A DNA stretch of 64,000 bases, taken from positions 21,199,639 to 21,263,638 of the forward strand of contig CM054062.1 in assembly GCA_028641055.1 (NCBI GenBank), read 5' to 3'. Shown here in pieces: positions 23,057 through 33,640 of this stretch. Each line of letters starts with the position of its first letter. Within the stretch, counting starts at the first letter, position 1. The translations under genes were made by a program, and so were the position numbers. This DNA is from Alopecurus myosuroides (Eukaryota > Streptophyta > Magnoliopsida > Poales > Poaceae). The notes beneath the pieces were generated by a model. That model searched no databases. It was not told the origin of the DNA and saw only the letters and a list, made by a program, of their open reading frames with translations.

Positions 23057-24640
23057 GTACTTTGGTGTTGGAGGAACAACCGCGTTGATTTCTCGAAGTG
23101 TTCTTTTGCCTGTTTTGCTAAGGGAGTTGCCAGGAAAGTTAGGTTACATTCTCTTTCAACTCTCGGGAATTTTGGCTCGCCTTTTTGCTGTTGTTCCTGG
23201 ATTTTATCATCAGTGTACGATTCACTTTCTTCTTTCTCAGATTCTGGCTTTTGCTTGTCGAACTTCCTCTTGGAATTCTTTCCTTTATTCCCGGATCCTG
23301 TAGTGTCCTTCATATGCTTGTGAAGGCGACACTGCTCATTTGTATGGGTAGGCTTCCCATATTGCGAATGGTGGACACAGTTTTCCGACTTTATCTTTTC
23401 CCACTCCTTAGAGTAGGAGATTGGTTATGTGCTTCTTCCTTTCCATTTGCTGCCATTATCCTTTCCAAAGGTTGCGTTTACTTCTTTGGGTTTAGTCTGT
23501 GCCTCTGAAGTAGCCTTCTTTTCAGAACAGGGTGCCTTTTTGGCTTGAGCCAAAGCATCAATATTTCTACCTCTTGCTCTGATATCATCTTCAGCCGTTG
23601 CATGCTCATTGGCGGTGGTAAGCATAGATCCGAGATCTTTGAGCTCTTTTGAACCAACCATGAACGATACGAGGTCGGGTTTCAGGCCATTGATGAAAGC
23701 ATGCATTGCTTGTACATCACTTACTCCAGAGCAGCTATTCTTTATTGTTGTCCATCTTGAGAGAAAGTCGACATACGACTCGTCCTCATATTGGACGCAA
23801 TGGTTCAGCTGGTTTATACTCTTAGGACGTTTCTACATGCCGCAAAAGTGTTGAGCGAATACTTTCGCACTGTCTTCCCAGCTGCCGATAGTTTTTGATG
23901 GTAACCCATTGATCCAATCTCTAGCTCCGTCCAATAACATGAGGGGAAGAAACTTCACAACTTCCAAATCTGTCCCTTTGTTAATCTGGACAGCAATATA
24001 GTAATCTGGAAGCCACGTATCCGGGTTTGTACTTCTGGTATACTTTTGATAAATTGGACCAACTTTAGCGAAACCAGAATATAGACTAATTCTTCAGATC
24101 CTGTCAGTGAAGCACTTAGGTCCAAAGTATAGACCGTCTCTTTCCGCCGTATCGACGTGTGCGGAATTTCTGCCAGCTGAATGGGCAGAAGAGGATCTGC
24201 TCCTTTCTGGCCCATTGTTGCGCGAGTGCGCTCTTCCGGGATTATCCCTATTTCGTCTGTTGTCGTGTCCTTTGGAATAAGGTGGAGTTCTGCTCCTGGG
24301 CCTTTCTGTGTTCCTAGGAGGAGTACGGGATCTCTCACGCGTGTCAGGATTATCATATCTTCCGTCTTTTTCATCTGGGCTTCTCGGAGGCGGCATTATT
24401 TTTCCGTCTTTCTGGTTTTGTTCTTCCCATTCCTTGTACTCACGGGGAATATTTCCAGTTTCCGGCGGATGGGATCCTGTCCTAGACGCTTCATCTTTAT
24501 TGTTTGGGATTTTATTGTCCTTCTTGGGATCTCTCTTATTTTCCTTAGAATCGCCTGAATCTCCAGGTTCGCCAGGTCCAGGTGCTCCAGCGATACATGT
24601 GGCAGTTTTGCATAGGGCCAAGTCATCGTGCAACTTCCCT
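23057..24640 (-). pseudogene. Element D gag core and RS-like segment
   Basis: The gag core AMHAFINGLKPDL with IRARGRNIDALAQAKKAP lies at 23425-23706, and the lysine/glutamate-rich tail at 23053-23313. Upstream, the frame 24094-24633 encodes a proline-rich and arginine/serine-rich stretch with RERSRTPPRNTERPRSRTPP and RSRSSSAHSAG. It resembles the RS domains of splicing factors. Several frameshifts separate these pieces. Confidence 0.72.
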
Positions 24641-24651
24641 GATCTTGCATG

Positions 24652-26038
24652 TCATCGCTGTTGATGTTGTGATGCTTTTCCTAGGAAAGCATACACTCGC
24701 TTAAGTTTTTCGTCGTTGGAGTACATATCGTCATTAAGGATGGCGAACGCGGCTTCCGCATTTTCAGCTGCGGTTTTGTAGATGCATTCGCCCTTGGCGT
24801 TTAAGATGTTAACTTGTCTGTGCCAAGAAGGGTTTTGCAACTGTTCTTTTGCTGGCAGTACATCCGGCTTTGGAATTCCGGGTAATCTTGTGGGTTTTAT
24901 CCCGGACATATTCCGTCTTTCGAATTCTTCAATTTCCTCCTGCTTTGCTTTTATGGTAGCTTGGGCTTTGAGGGGGTTTTCTCGAGATCGGAATAGGTGT
25001 TGCTGCTGCCGCATAAGGGCTTGCCTTCTCGCTTCCAGCACTTCCGGTGCTTCGTGCGGTCCAACCGGGGTTTTGATCAGATCGATCTAATCTTGTTCCG
25101 ACATTTGGGGAACAGGGATTTCTTTCTTTTTATTCTCCACAGGTGTGACTCCGCTTCCTCCTCCTACTTCCATGTTTTGGTTGGTAATGTGTGCCGACTT
25201 TTTCTTGTGGAGTTTGTACTGGAGTTTCTTCGCCGTCTTCTTTTTCTTTTTGGAAGAAGGTGACTTTTTTCCAGGTTCTTCTTCTGTCAATTCCTTGACA
25301 TCAGGATAAGTTGGACTGGTTTTGCCATCCTCTCTTTCCTCATCTGGCGGAGGTGTTTTGAGGTCTTCATCTTCTTCGGCATCCGAGTTTATAGTCGGCT
25401 TGTCCATAAGTACTTCATGGAAGCTCCCCTGCATAGATTTGACCTTTCTCTCGAAAGCGTCTTCATCTTCATCTTTGGAATCTATGTCTTCAGATCCGGT
25501 TTCCGACTCCAATCTCGCATCTATAGAAGCTAACATGGAGTCGGCTTTGGAGTTCGTCGTTTCACTGACGGGTGTCGGATCTTCCACTTGTTCTGTGGGA
25601 TTTTTTTCTTGCTTCTTCCACGGGATTGGTTTCTTCCGTGTTATCCGCGACTTCAGATTGCACCATGCCAATGAAGTGTGATCCGATTGCAGGCATCTCC
25701 GGAGAGGCGGAAATTTCAGTACAGTTTTGGCGATTTGAGCAGAATCCGGTATCGTAGTTTTCCTCAATTGGATATAGGGCGGGTGGGATAAATTTGCTTC
25801 CACCACAAAATCCATAGTCTCTACTGTTAATATGATAAAAATATTTCCAGATCCAATCGGTAAAATGCAGACACTTACCAGGTGATTCCGTGCTGGCATG
25901 AACGATCCATTGTCGAGGAAGTGCCCGTCGTCGCCGTAGGAATCCAAGCTTCCGACAGTTATTGAACTGCCGATTCCGCCGAGTATCCCCGATCGAAATG
26001 TAACTCCTAACGCCGCTGGCCCCACGGTGGGCTCCAAC
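24652..26038 (-). pseudogene. Element D leader/gag N-terminal ORFs
   Basis: The frame 25087-26121 starts in the LTR, passes the primer site as PTVGPA, and continues with an acidic then lysine-rich stretch (SPSSKKKKKTAKKLQYKL). The frame 24652-25041 is glutamine/glutamate-rich with coiled-coil character (MRQQQHLFRSRE, IKAKQEEIEEFERR) and includes YKTAAENAEAAFAILNDDMY. The corresponding leader in B also crosses the primer site in frame. Function is unknown; it is presumably the N-terminal part of the gag polyprotein. Confidence 0.7.
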
Positions 26039-26585
26039 TGTCGAGACATCGTAGTAAGGATCATAGACGGGGTTTCCATGAGCCTACGGGTAGAGACGTG
26101 GGGGACGTGGTAGTACGACAATCGAGAACACCTGGTTTTACCCAGGTTCGGTACGAGGCAACTAGGCGGCTTTCCTACTCCCGCAATCTCACTAAATCAG
26201 GGCCGAAGCCTGAAGTATACAAAGTACAGTACGAGTATGGATTTGCTAACTCGGCGAGGATCAACTTCTTAGCGAGTTGGCTTCTAGCTAATTGTTGTGT
26301 GTTTCGTCTCTCCCGTCCGGCTTTATATAGATAGCTGGGTTAGGGCTTACAGAAAGGAAACCTAGAAGACTGCAGAAAGTATCTAACTTGGAAAGTAAGG
26401 AATTCGTTTTCTTCTCCAAGCCGTACCACTTTGGGCCGTGGTCCGGGTTCTTCTAGAATCCAGCTTCCTGCGCATCAGCTTACAGGGCCGCCCAATGGAC
26501 TGTGATCCATTACCAACAGGCCACCCTGGTAATCCGGCTCTTTAGGACAACGCCGGACATACCCCTAATCGGTATATTTCTGACA
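26039..26585 (-). repeat. 5' LTR of element D
   Basis: The LTR is 547 bp and reads on the minus strand from TGTCAGAAATATACCG at 26585 to GATGTCTCGACA at 26039. It is followed by a primer site beginning TTGGAGCCCACCGTGGGG at 26021-26038. TATATAAA at 26322-26329 (minus) is the likely promoter. The LTR sequence is unrelated at first sight to that of A and B although the primer site has the same core. Confidence 0.83.
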
Positions 26586-27398
26586 CCCATGATGGCTCTT
26601 GTGTGTTCACGAAGATCGAGGGAACCTTACAAGTTACTCATTGCACTTAATATGTTAACTTCAATATACCAACGATATCACGATATGAGACTATGTGATC
26701 GAGTCTGATCAAACTCTTTGATCATAACACATATAAAACTCTTTACCGAAATCGTCCTTATTTCTCATCCATATCCCTACTATCCTTGTGACAAATCACA
26801 CTGTGTTTGGCCAGAAGATTGGTTGACATCGGTGATACTGCGAGGTCTCAGAGCATGTATCTCTCTATGGTCTAGAGGAGTTAAGTACTAGTCTTGGACG
26901 ATCTCAGTTACATTATACTTTCTAGATTATACCCAGATTTCAATGTTATGATCCACATTTACGGCTAGATGTTTGATAACATCCAAAGTATAACTTTCGA
27001 ATGTGTTGTCACTATATATTTTCATAGTATATGAATTATAGTCAATGACAAATTCATATGTTCTTTGCTACATACATTACAATTGTTCAGTCTCTTTTAA
27101 CAAGATCATATGCTTGGGTCGGTTCATTACTAGTATTAGGCTAACAATAAACTTTAATGTTTTGCTAGAATTTTAACTAAGTCCATGATCAGGAAAACAC
27201 GACCATCTCACAAATCATAAGCTAATCTTGGAGACAAGATTAGGAATCTTTTTTTTATTTACACCGCACACAGATTTTCATTTGAAAACTCATTTTTCAA
27301 GTGCTATACCAAGTGTAGAATGATGACATAAACTTAATTCTTAATTTGGAGATAGAATAATAATTGAATATTATTCTCTCTAGGGCATATCTCCAACA
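26586..27398 (-). repeat. Copia-like LTR fragment with polypurine tract
   Basis: On the minus strand the sequence starts TGTTGGAGATATGCCCTAG at 27398, the typical start of BARE-type Ty1/copia LTRs of the Triticeae. It is preceded by the polypurine tract AAGTGGGAGAC at about 27399-27410. So this is the beginning of a 3' LTR, cut after about 813 bp by element D. Confidence 0.65.
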
Positions 27399-28550
27399 GT
27401 CTCCCACTTACACTAGAGTCAATAGTACTCTAGTTAGTATGATGACATAACACTGATGGAAACACGGTGTTACTCACACTCTGCATGTGGTTCCTTAGAG
27501 CATTGTCTTTCATCTTTTGATCTCATCAATTTGTGATAAACTTGTGTTGTATTTATTAGAAATTGGAATTGTGTGAACCCGACTCCGTACTAACACTAAT
27601 AATCAAAGCGTCTCCTAATGAATTATCATACCGTCTTTTGAAACCTCACTAAGTCGAATGACTTTATCCAATAACTTGCAAATCATAATGTTTCACATTG
27701 TGTTGCAACTATCCATAGTAATATACTGTAGAGTCATAATACTCTAGTGTTGCCAATTATACAACATACGGTATTATCAATTGAAGAATCATAATCTGAG
27801 TAAAAAATCAACAAATATTTCATTTTATAATTTCCCCACAAATACATCTGTGAATAAACATCTCACAGCATTATTTTTAACTATATAAAATCTTACTGAG
27901 TCGTTTTACTTTGTAATATCACCGTAAAATATTTATGTGAGAAATATCTCACCATAATATTTGTAGGTTTAATTACAAAGAATTAACTATTTAAGAAATA
28001 CTTGTACTTAAGTCTTTCTCTTTTATCCATGTTTTGCTAAACAATTTATCTAACCGAAATATACCGGTTCTTGTGTGCCTCTTGTTGAAAACGAGATTGG
28101 CCAAATAACAAAAATTTATGATTTGATCTCAGCACTTTTGATTTCTCTCTCCAAGACTACGAAGCTCAAGTTTATTGTAAAATATCATGCCATGCTTACT
28201 TTTGAGACAAATTCTTTTGTCTCATTGTAATTAGAAATTGCTTTCAGAATTAAACTCAGCACACTCATCGTATTTATGTTTAATAAACTCATAATCTATC
28301 TCATAGATTCTAAGTTTAATAAGACACTTTCTGATATTCCTTTTAAAATTGTTTTAAATCGTTTCATGAGGCAATTCTTTTTTAGTTAGGACCAGCCAAA
28401 TTAAAAAATCATATTCAACTCCAACTGAATTTTACGTCCCTTCACTTTATATAATAAAAAATAAGACTTTCTTATTTCATTAATATGACTGACTTAACAC
28501 TCATATTGTAATATTTTATATTACTCCAGTAATCTAAAATTACTCTCTCA
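27399..28550 (-). other. AT-rich remnant, probably copia internal region
   Basis: This is AT-rich DNA with no open frame longer than 60 codons. Its position directly before a 3' LTR and polypurine tract suggests the degenerate internal region of the copia-like element. The phrase catattgtaatatt followed by ttactccagta occurs near 28502 and again near 28632, a local duplication. Confidence 0.35.
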
Positions 28551-29745
28551 CCGCCGCTTGCATGCTCTATCGTCTGCATGCTCTGCCCAGCCGAATTGAA
28601 ATATCATATTCAGCTCCCACTACCTTAACACTCATATTGTAATATTTCATATTACTCCAGTAGCACCACCAGCTACGTGCTCTGCTTGCCGGAGAGCGCA
28701 ACAGCAACCCGCCACCATGGTGCTCCACCACCCCCGGTGTCCAATCAATGACCAAACACCACCCGTGTCTGCTCTCCCCTCCCTTGTCGCACCCCACGTT
28801 TGAAGAAGAGGACTTGGCATAGATGGCGTACCCACGCCCCCACCGGGCTTGAAGAAGAGGGCGCCTCATGAGCTTTCAATTGGCCATCGTTGTGGCTCCA
28901 TTGTTGTGATCGAAGGTCAGTTTTTGGGGGGATTTGGTTGATGTGCCATGTGTGTGCATTTTTTGCTACATTGTTGATGATTCGAGGTCAGTGAGATTTG
29001 AATTATGCAGATGTTGCACACGAAGTTTCAACATGTTACAAGATAATATGCATTTTGCTACATGATTGTGTTGAAAATGCATCACACAGTGACATGTCTA
29101 TTGAAGTTTTGCTACACAGATTTGATATTTTTTGCATATGTTTCAGTTTTTTGCTACATGGCTATGTTTAAAGTGCTACAATGTTTTTTTTCTACACGTC
29201 GCAAATTTTTACGGATTTAGGAAAATTGCTACACATGCTACATGCACGCAAATTTTTTATTTCGTTAGACTTTTTTTTTGCTACATTGATCATTTTTGTT
29301 ACATAGACCCGGTGCTCGGGAGCGGTCCACTTAAGCAACATCCGACAGTCCGGAAGGCCACGGTACAGACGGATCAGTACAACCGACTGACACATAGCAC
29401 TTGCCAAAGAAAAAAGAATGTTGTTAGCTGGCAGCTAAGCATTCTAAAAGAAAAAGTAAGCATATGTGACGGATCAGATGGATGCACGTCGTTAACAAAA
29501 ACTTTGTCTGGTCATTTGAAGTGCGAGTTTTCCAAATATTACCTTTTTTTTCTAAAATTCGTATATGTGACAACATCCGTACAAAGTTTCTTTTTGGAGA
29601 AATCATCCTTTTAATGGTGTAGAAGCCTAGAACTAAAGATTTTCATTCTCCATCTATGTTTTTCTTGCCAAATACTTTGTGCAAGAGAAATTTTCTGAAC
29701 ATTAGTAGGCAAATCTTCTATACAGTTTTTATTATTGTGGCAATT
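28551..29745. other. Unassigned stretch with TTGCTACA-rich block
   Basis: A GC-richer part (28660-28900) is followed by an AT-rich part in which TGCTACA recurs about eight times between 28970 and 29285, usually as TTTTGCTACA. No coding sequence is convincing. The short frame 29132-29614 has no protein motif. It may be a non-autonomous DNA element, but I found no paired termini. Confidence 0.35.
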
Positions 29746-30133
29746 CACTAGTAGAAAAAAGGCCTTCCATACGCCCCCATCAGTCCCCAAACGTCGCGCC
29801 CCGTGACTAATGAGTCTTTAGTCCCGGGTCGGGAGGAGACCCGGGACAGAAGGTCATACGTCGCGGGTTGGGAAGCGCGTTGAGGCGCGTGGAGGGCATT
29901 AATTCCGGTTGACCTGGCCGCCCGGGACTATTGGTCCTTTAGTCCCGGTTGGCGTGGCCGCCCGGGACTAAAGATCAAACTTCTCGCCTCCCGCGCGGCG
30001 GTGTTTATTTCGCGAGCGAGGCAGAAGGGCGTCATTCCACAGCGCGCGTCTCGGAGTCTCTGTTTCTCTTCCTCTCTTCTCTGTACTCTGTCTTCCTCCT
30101 CATCTCTCGATCGATCTTCACCAAGCACACACC

Positions 30134-30828
30134 ATGGCTGAAGTTTGGGAAGAATACAATGGTCCCACACCATGCGGCAAGATTCTCGACGTGTGCTACA
30201 CCAACAGTTGTGAGCGGCTGCCCGGTGCTCTTGGTTATTTGACCGATCTCTATGACGCCTCTCCCGATGAACATCGGTTCTTCGGGCTTGATCTGGAGTA
30301 TACGACGAATCAGAGGGATGTTGCCGTCATCCAGATTGCATTCAAGGAGTCCGTGTTGATCTTCCAATGGTCAAGGTATAACGCACACGTATTGCATCTT
30401 CGATTTTTTTGTTGCATGTGATCATACATGTGTTGCAACATATCTAACACATATCAATTTTTTGTTGTTGCAGTAGTTCAAAGTATTGTCCGACCCTTGT
30501 TGATTTTCTTGTCAACAGGGGGTTTGACTTTTGCAGCGTTGACATCACGCAAGACCGTCCGAAGTTGATGCGGTTGGGTATTAGGATACCTGAAGATCAC
30601 TACATTGATCTTCAGAATCTTATCCAGTTGAAGGGGCCAAAGACCGAGATGGCTGTCATGGCAACTGCCTTGATCCACGAGGGCTACGAAAGGATGAAGT
30701 CCGATTTCCCCTCGAAGAATCACCGTTATTGGGAGAAGACCCCACTGGACTTGACGAACGTCAAGTATGCAGCCATAGATGCATTTGTCTCATACGAGTT
30801 GTTCCGCATCTACTCGACGGAGCCATAG
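30134..30828 (+). CDS. Werner-type 3'-5' exonuclease, two exons (30134-30375, 30474-30828)
   Basis: Joining at the GT-AG intron 30376-30473 (donor AAG|GTATAA, acceptor TTGTTGCAG) gives 198 residues without a stop. The DEDDy exonuclease fold is recognisable. FFGLDLEYT gives the first two acidic residues (D53, E55), and VAVIQIAF follows. The Exo II region lies around DITQDRPKLM in exon 2, and DLTNVKYAAIDAFVSYELF supplies the Y...D of Exo III. Host WRN-like exonucleases are of about this size. The gene lies inside a CACTA element, so it is a captured host gene or a TE-adapted gene. All key residues appear present. Whether it is expressed cannot be seen. Confidence 0.75.
30376..30473 (+). other. 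Intron of the captured exonuclease gene
   Basis: It is 98 bp, begins GTATAA, is T-rich, and ends TTGTTGTTGCAG. Removing it joins QWS to SSKYCPTLVDF in frame, and continuity of the exonuclease domain supports it. Its presence means the gene was captured as DNA, not through mRNA. Confidence 0.72.
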
Positions 30829-31059
30829 ATGTATATATGCATGTAATGGGTTATCTTAGTATATATATGTAATGGATATCTTTTGTTATGTAAATGTTCC
30901 ATATTGTGAGACTTATGTAATGGATATCTTTTGTTATCACTTGTCTTTTGTTATCACTTGTCTTTTGTCAAACACACGTTTCAAAACAAGCAAAAACAAG
31001 AACACATCAAGAAAACAAAACAGAAAAACTACAGATTCTATATATCTGTTAACAAAAAA

Positions 31060-31471
31060 TTAGTATTATTGTTCTTCATTTTTTGATATATTATTTGTAT
31101 TATTAAGATTTTAAAATGAATTAGTATTATTGTTCTTCATTTTTTGATATATTATTTGTATTATTAAGATTTTAAAATGAATTAGTATCATTGTTCTTCA
31201 TTTTTTGATATATTATTTGTATTATTAAGATTTTAAAATGAATTAGTATTATTGTTCTTCATTTTTTGATATATTATTTGTATTATTAAGATTTTAAAAT
31301 GAATTAGTATTATTGTTCTTCATTTTTTGATATATTATTTGTATTATTAAGATTTTAAAATGAATTAGTATTATTGTTCTTCATTTTTTGATATATTATT
31401 TGTATTATTAAGATTTTAAAATGAATTAGTTCTATTGTTCTTCATTTTTTGATATATTATTTGTATTTTTA
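31060..31471 (+). repeat. 61-bp tandem array, about 6.7 copies
   Basis: The unit begins AATTAGTATTATTGTTCTTC and continues through TTTTTTGATATATTATTTG and TATTAAGATTTTAAAATG. Copies start about every 61 bp and differ at single positions only (for example TATCATT in the third and TTCTATT in the last), so the array is young. It lies 230 bp after the exonuclease stop codon. Confidence 0.9.
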
Positions 31472-31670
31472 GAAATAATACAAATTAAAAGTTAAAGTTT
31501 ATTTATTTATTCAAAATAATTAATTACATCATTACTTTTATTTATTAAAAGATTTATTTGAAATTCAGAAAACAAAAGAAATGTGGCATCGAGTCTAATG
31601 TTAATAGGATTGATATGATACTAGTATCACATACATGCGTGCGAAACACTTGGATGCGGGACGGGATGGA

Positions 31671-31731
31671 ACTCGGAAGTTAAGCGTGCTAGTGCTAGAG
31701 TAGTGGGAGGATGGGTGACCGAGCGGGAAGT
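31671..31731 (+). ncRNA. 5S-rRNA-like segment inside the CACTA element
   Basis: Over 61 nt without gaps I count 50 matches to the plant 5S rRNA 3' half as I recall it. The pieces AAGTTAAGCGTGCT and AGGATGGGTGACC are identical; they correspond to the A and C boxes of the internal RNA polymerase III promoter. Left of 31671 the match fades, so it is a partial 5S. The best precedent is the Cassandra retrotransposons, which carry 5S sequence in their LTRs. Here no LTR is evident and the segment lies within CACTA termini. Confidence 0.7.
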
Positions 31732-32089
31732 TTGACCATGAGTAAGTAATTTGACTAGAGATAATTGTAGTTAGACACTAAGCAAATAATACAAATTCTG
31801 AAGAAAAAAAAGGGAGTGAAAAAAAGGGAGTAAAAAATAATTAGAAACCAAATGAATTAAAAAAAATTACGAAATAAATGTAGTCCTGGTTCATGTGGAC
31901 AACCGGGACTAAATGTCCTCCGCCTCCCGGCTCCGCCACCCGCCCACGTGGACGGGCCTTTAATCCCGGTTCGCAGTCTATCGCGACTATAGAGTGGGGT
32001 TTTAGTCGCGCATTGCTAGTCCCGGTTGCTGGGTCGGGACTACAGGTCCTGGCGAACCGGGACTACAGCCCTATTTTCTACCAGTGATT

Positions 32090-32608
32090 GTTTTGTGCTT
32101 TTCAATAGAAACACTATTTTTTGTTAATTTATAAAAGCCATTATCTATGATGGTCTGAAAAGATCGTGACGAATCACAAATTGATGCGTTCTGCCTGCCT
32201 TGAAATAAATGAGGAAGTTATGTGAGTTGCCAAAGTAACTATGGATCGATCTAATTAAGTTGGGTACGTACCTTGCATGTGCTAAATACGGCTGAGATTT
32301 TGCTAGTTCTTGAATTTCGTTTCCCTGGTGCAATGTTGAAATATATATGGTGTTATCATATTTTATTTTATTTATTTGCAAAGGTGACTTGTTCTGTTGA
32401 TTTCGATCTTAGATGTGTAAAAATCTAAGCATCATTGTGCAAACTTCAAAATAATGGTACAGTTAGAGAGATGACATGCATGACGGGAACCAGAAACATG
32501 TACAGAATACATGGCCATACAACGTATACTACAAAAAAAATACCAACTCCTGGTGCAGCAAGCGGCTATAGCTCGCACTTCATAGAATGTTTTCGCATAA
32601 TACTCCAA
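32090..32608. other. Intergenic DNA between CACTA element and MITE
   Basis: This is AT-rich, with no open frame supported by motifs and no paired repeats found. It is probably single- or low-copy flank of the peptide gene downstream region. Confidence 0.4.
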
Positions 32609-32610
32609 TA

Positions 32611-32734
32611 CTCCACCTGTTATAAAATAGATGACTTTCATTTGTCTAAACATACATGCATGTAGACATGTTTTCGTGTCTACATACATGCATATTTGGA
32701 CAAATGGAAGTCATCTAATTTAGAACGAAGTGAG
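32611..32734. mobile_element. Stowaway-like MITE
   Basis: The 124-bp palindromic element is flanked by TA on both sides (32609-32610 and 32735-32736). It starts CTCCACCTGTTATAAAATAG and ends with the imperfect inverted CTAATTTAGAACGAAGTGAG. Its centre contains ATACATGCATG and its inverted partner ACATACATGCAT. This fits Stowaway/Mariner MITEs of grasses (CTCCCTCCGT ends), here diverged. Confidence 0.7.
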
Positions 32735-32797
32735 TAATAGATCGAAGTGAGTACATGTTATTAGTTCAAGTTACTGTATATTATATTGTGACCAGCC

Positions 32798-33434
32798 GGC
32801 CAGCTCATTTTCCCCTTGCCCCCGTTGAGAGTCAAAAGGACAGCTCCGCGTCCTCCGTCCCCGAGCCATACCGAAGCCCTCACCGTCGGTGTTGCCGTTT
32901 GGAGATGGTGGAGGGAAGGCACCGATCGTTCTGCTTTGTACAGTTTGTTTAGATGTTGCCCCCATGTGACGTTTTGGAGTAGGTTACCAGACCCCATCGG
33001 CTGGATCTGGTGCGCCCTCTATGATCTTTGGCCGGCATGGCGGCCCGTTTTTCTCCTCCTTGGCGGAAGTCTTTCGAATCCTGCACCGGTGATCGGCATC
33101 CCGGAATAGCCAAGTGGTTCGTCCCCGGCTGTTGCGTGTCTGCCGGTTGCAATGGTTCTTCGCCAGACGAGAGCAACCGGGCTTCTCACTCTCTGATCTT
33201 GGCGCTTCTGGTGTCTGGAGGTCGCCGGCGACGGGTGGTGGAGACGTCCAAAGACCTGATTGCTTTTTTATTTTTTAGGCCTAGGGTGTTTTCTGTAAGT
33301 GCAGTGCTTATCTTCTAATTCTTGGTTTCTTAGGGCGATAGATGTAATTTGGGTACCGTGTAATCTGTATCAAGCACGTATTTCGAAGTAATGCAGCTCC
33401 GGGGTCATCTGACCCAGCCTTGTTCAAAAAAAAA
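32798..33434 (+). mobile_element. Short poly(A) non-LTR retroelement with 15-bp target duplication
   Basis: ATATTGTGACCAGCC occurs exactly at 32783-32797 and at 33435-33449. The 637 bp between end in a run of A, so this is an insertion by target-primed reverse transcription. The body is GC-rich with no intact coding sequence. It resembles the 5'-truncated 3' ends of plant L1-type LINEs (…GTAATGCAGCTCCGGGGTCA…) but could be a processed transcript of another gene. Confidence 0.75.
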
Positions 33435-33529
33435 ATATTGTGACCAGCCTAACTCACTGTTCATCTTTATTAAGTAATAGTAGTAGTTCTGAACCGAAGT
33501 TCCACGTTTACACACATCAGGATCAGAAT

Positions 33530-33535
33530 TTTATT
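33530..33535 (-). terminator. Polyadenylation signal of the peptide gene
   Basis: AATAAA on the minus strand lies about 105 nt downstream of the stop codon at 33641, inside a T/A-rich context. It supports the minus-strand gene model. Confidence 0.5.
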
Positions 33536-33640
33536 CAGAGTACTAAATAAGCGGGGAAGTACACGAGAAGATATTGCTATCGTAAGGTCGTGGATGCAAA
33601 TTGTACTAGTGGCGGGCATGCATCAGGGCTGTCCGATCCT

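Larger units (their letters stand above)
16422..26585 (-). mobile_element. Retand/Tat-type element D, 5' LTR to integrase
   Basis: This is a minus-strand element of the same family as C. From 26585 it has the 5' LTR, primer site, leader/gag, protease with its catalytic motif, RT, RNase H, aRNH and integrase. Integrase is split at 17000-19696 by repeat E. The 3' UTR and 3' LTR are missing because D ends at the junction with C. On the right D abuts a copia-like LTR remnant at 26586. Confidence 0.88.
29746..32086 (+). mobile_element. CACTA element with captured exonuclease gene
   Basis: The left end is CACTAGTAGAAAAAAGGCC and the right end is the inverted CTATTTTCTACCAGTG. The 3-bp target duplication ATT (29743-29745 and 32087-32089) is intact. 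Subterminal copies of GGGACTAAAG and its complement TTTAGTCCCGG occur at both ends (for example 29940 and 31900), as in grass CACTA elements. At 2341 bp it has no transposase and must depend on a partner. Its cargo is an exonuclease gene, a 61-bp tandem array and a 5S-like segment. Confidence 0.85.

Noticed and set aside
29132..29614. 160-codon frame as a possible gene
   Set aside because: Low-complexity phenylalanine-rich start, no motif, no homologue recognised, and it overlaps the TGCTACA repeats.
31060..31471. CRISPR-like array
   Set aside because: Units are contiguous 61-bp repeats without spacers, in a plant transposon.
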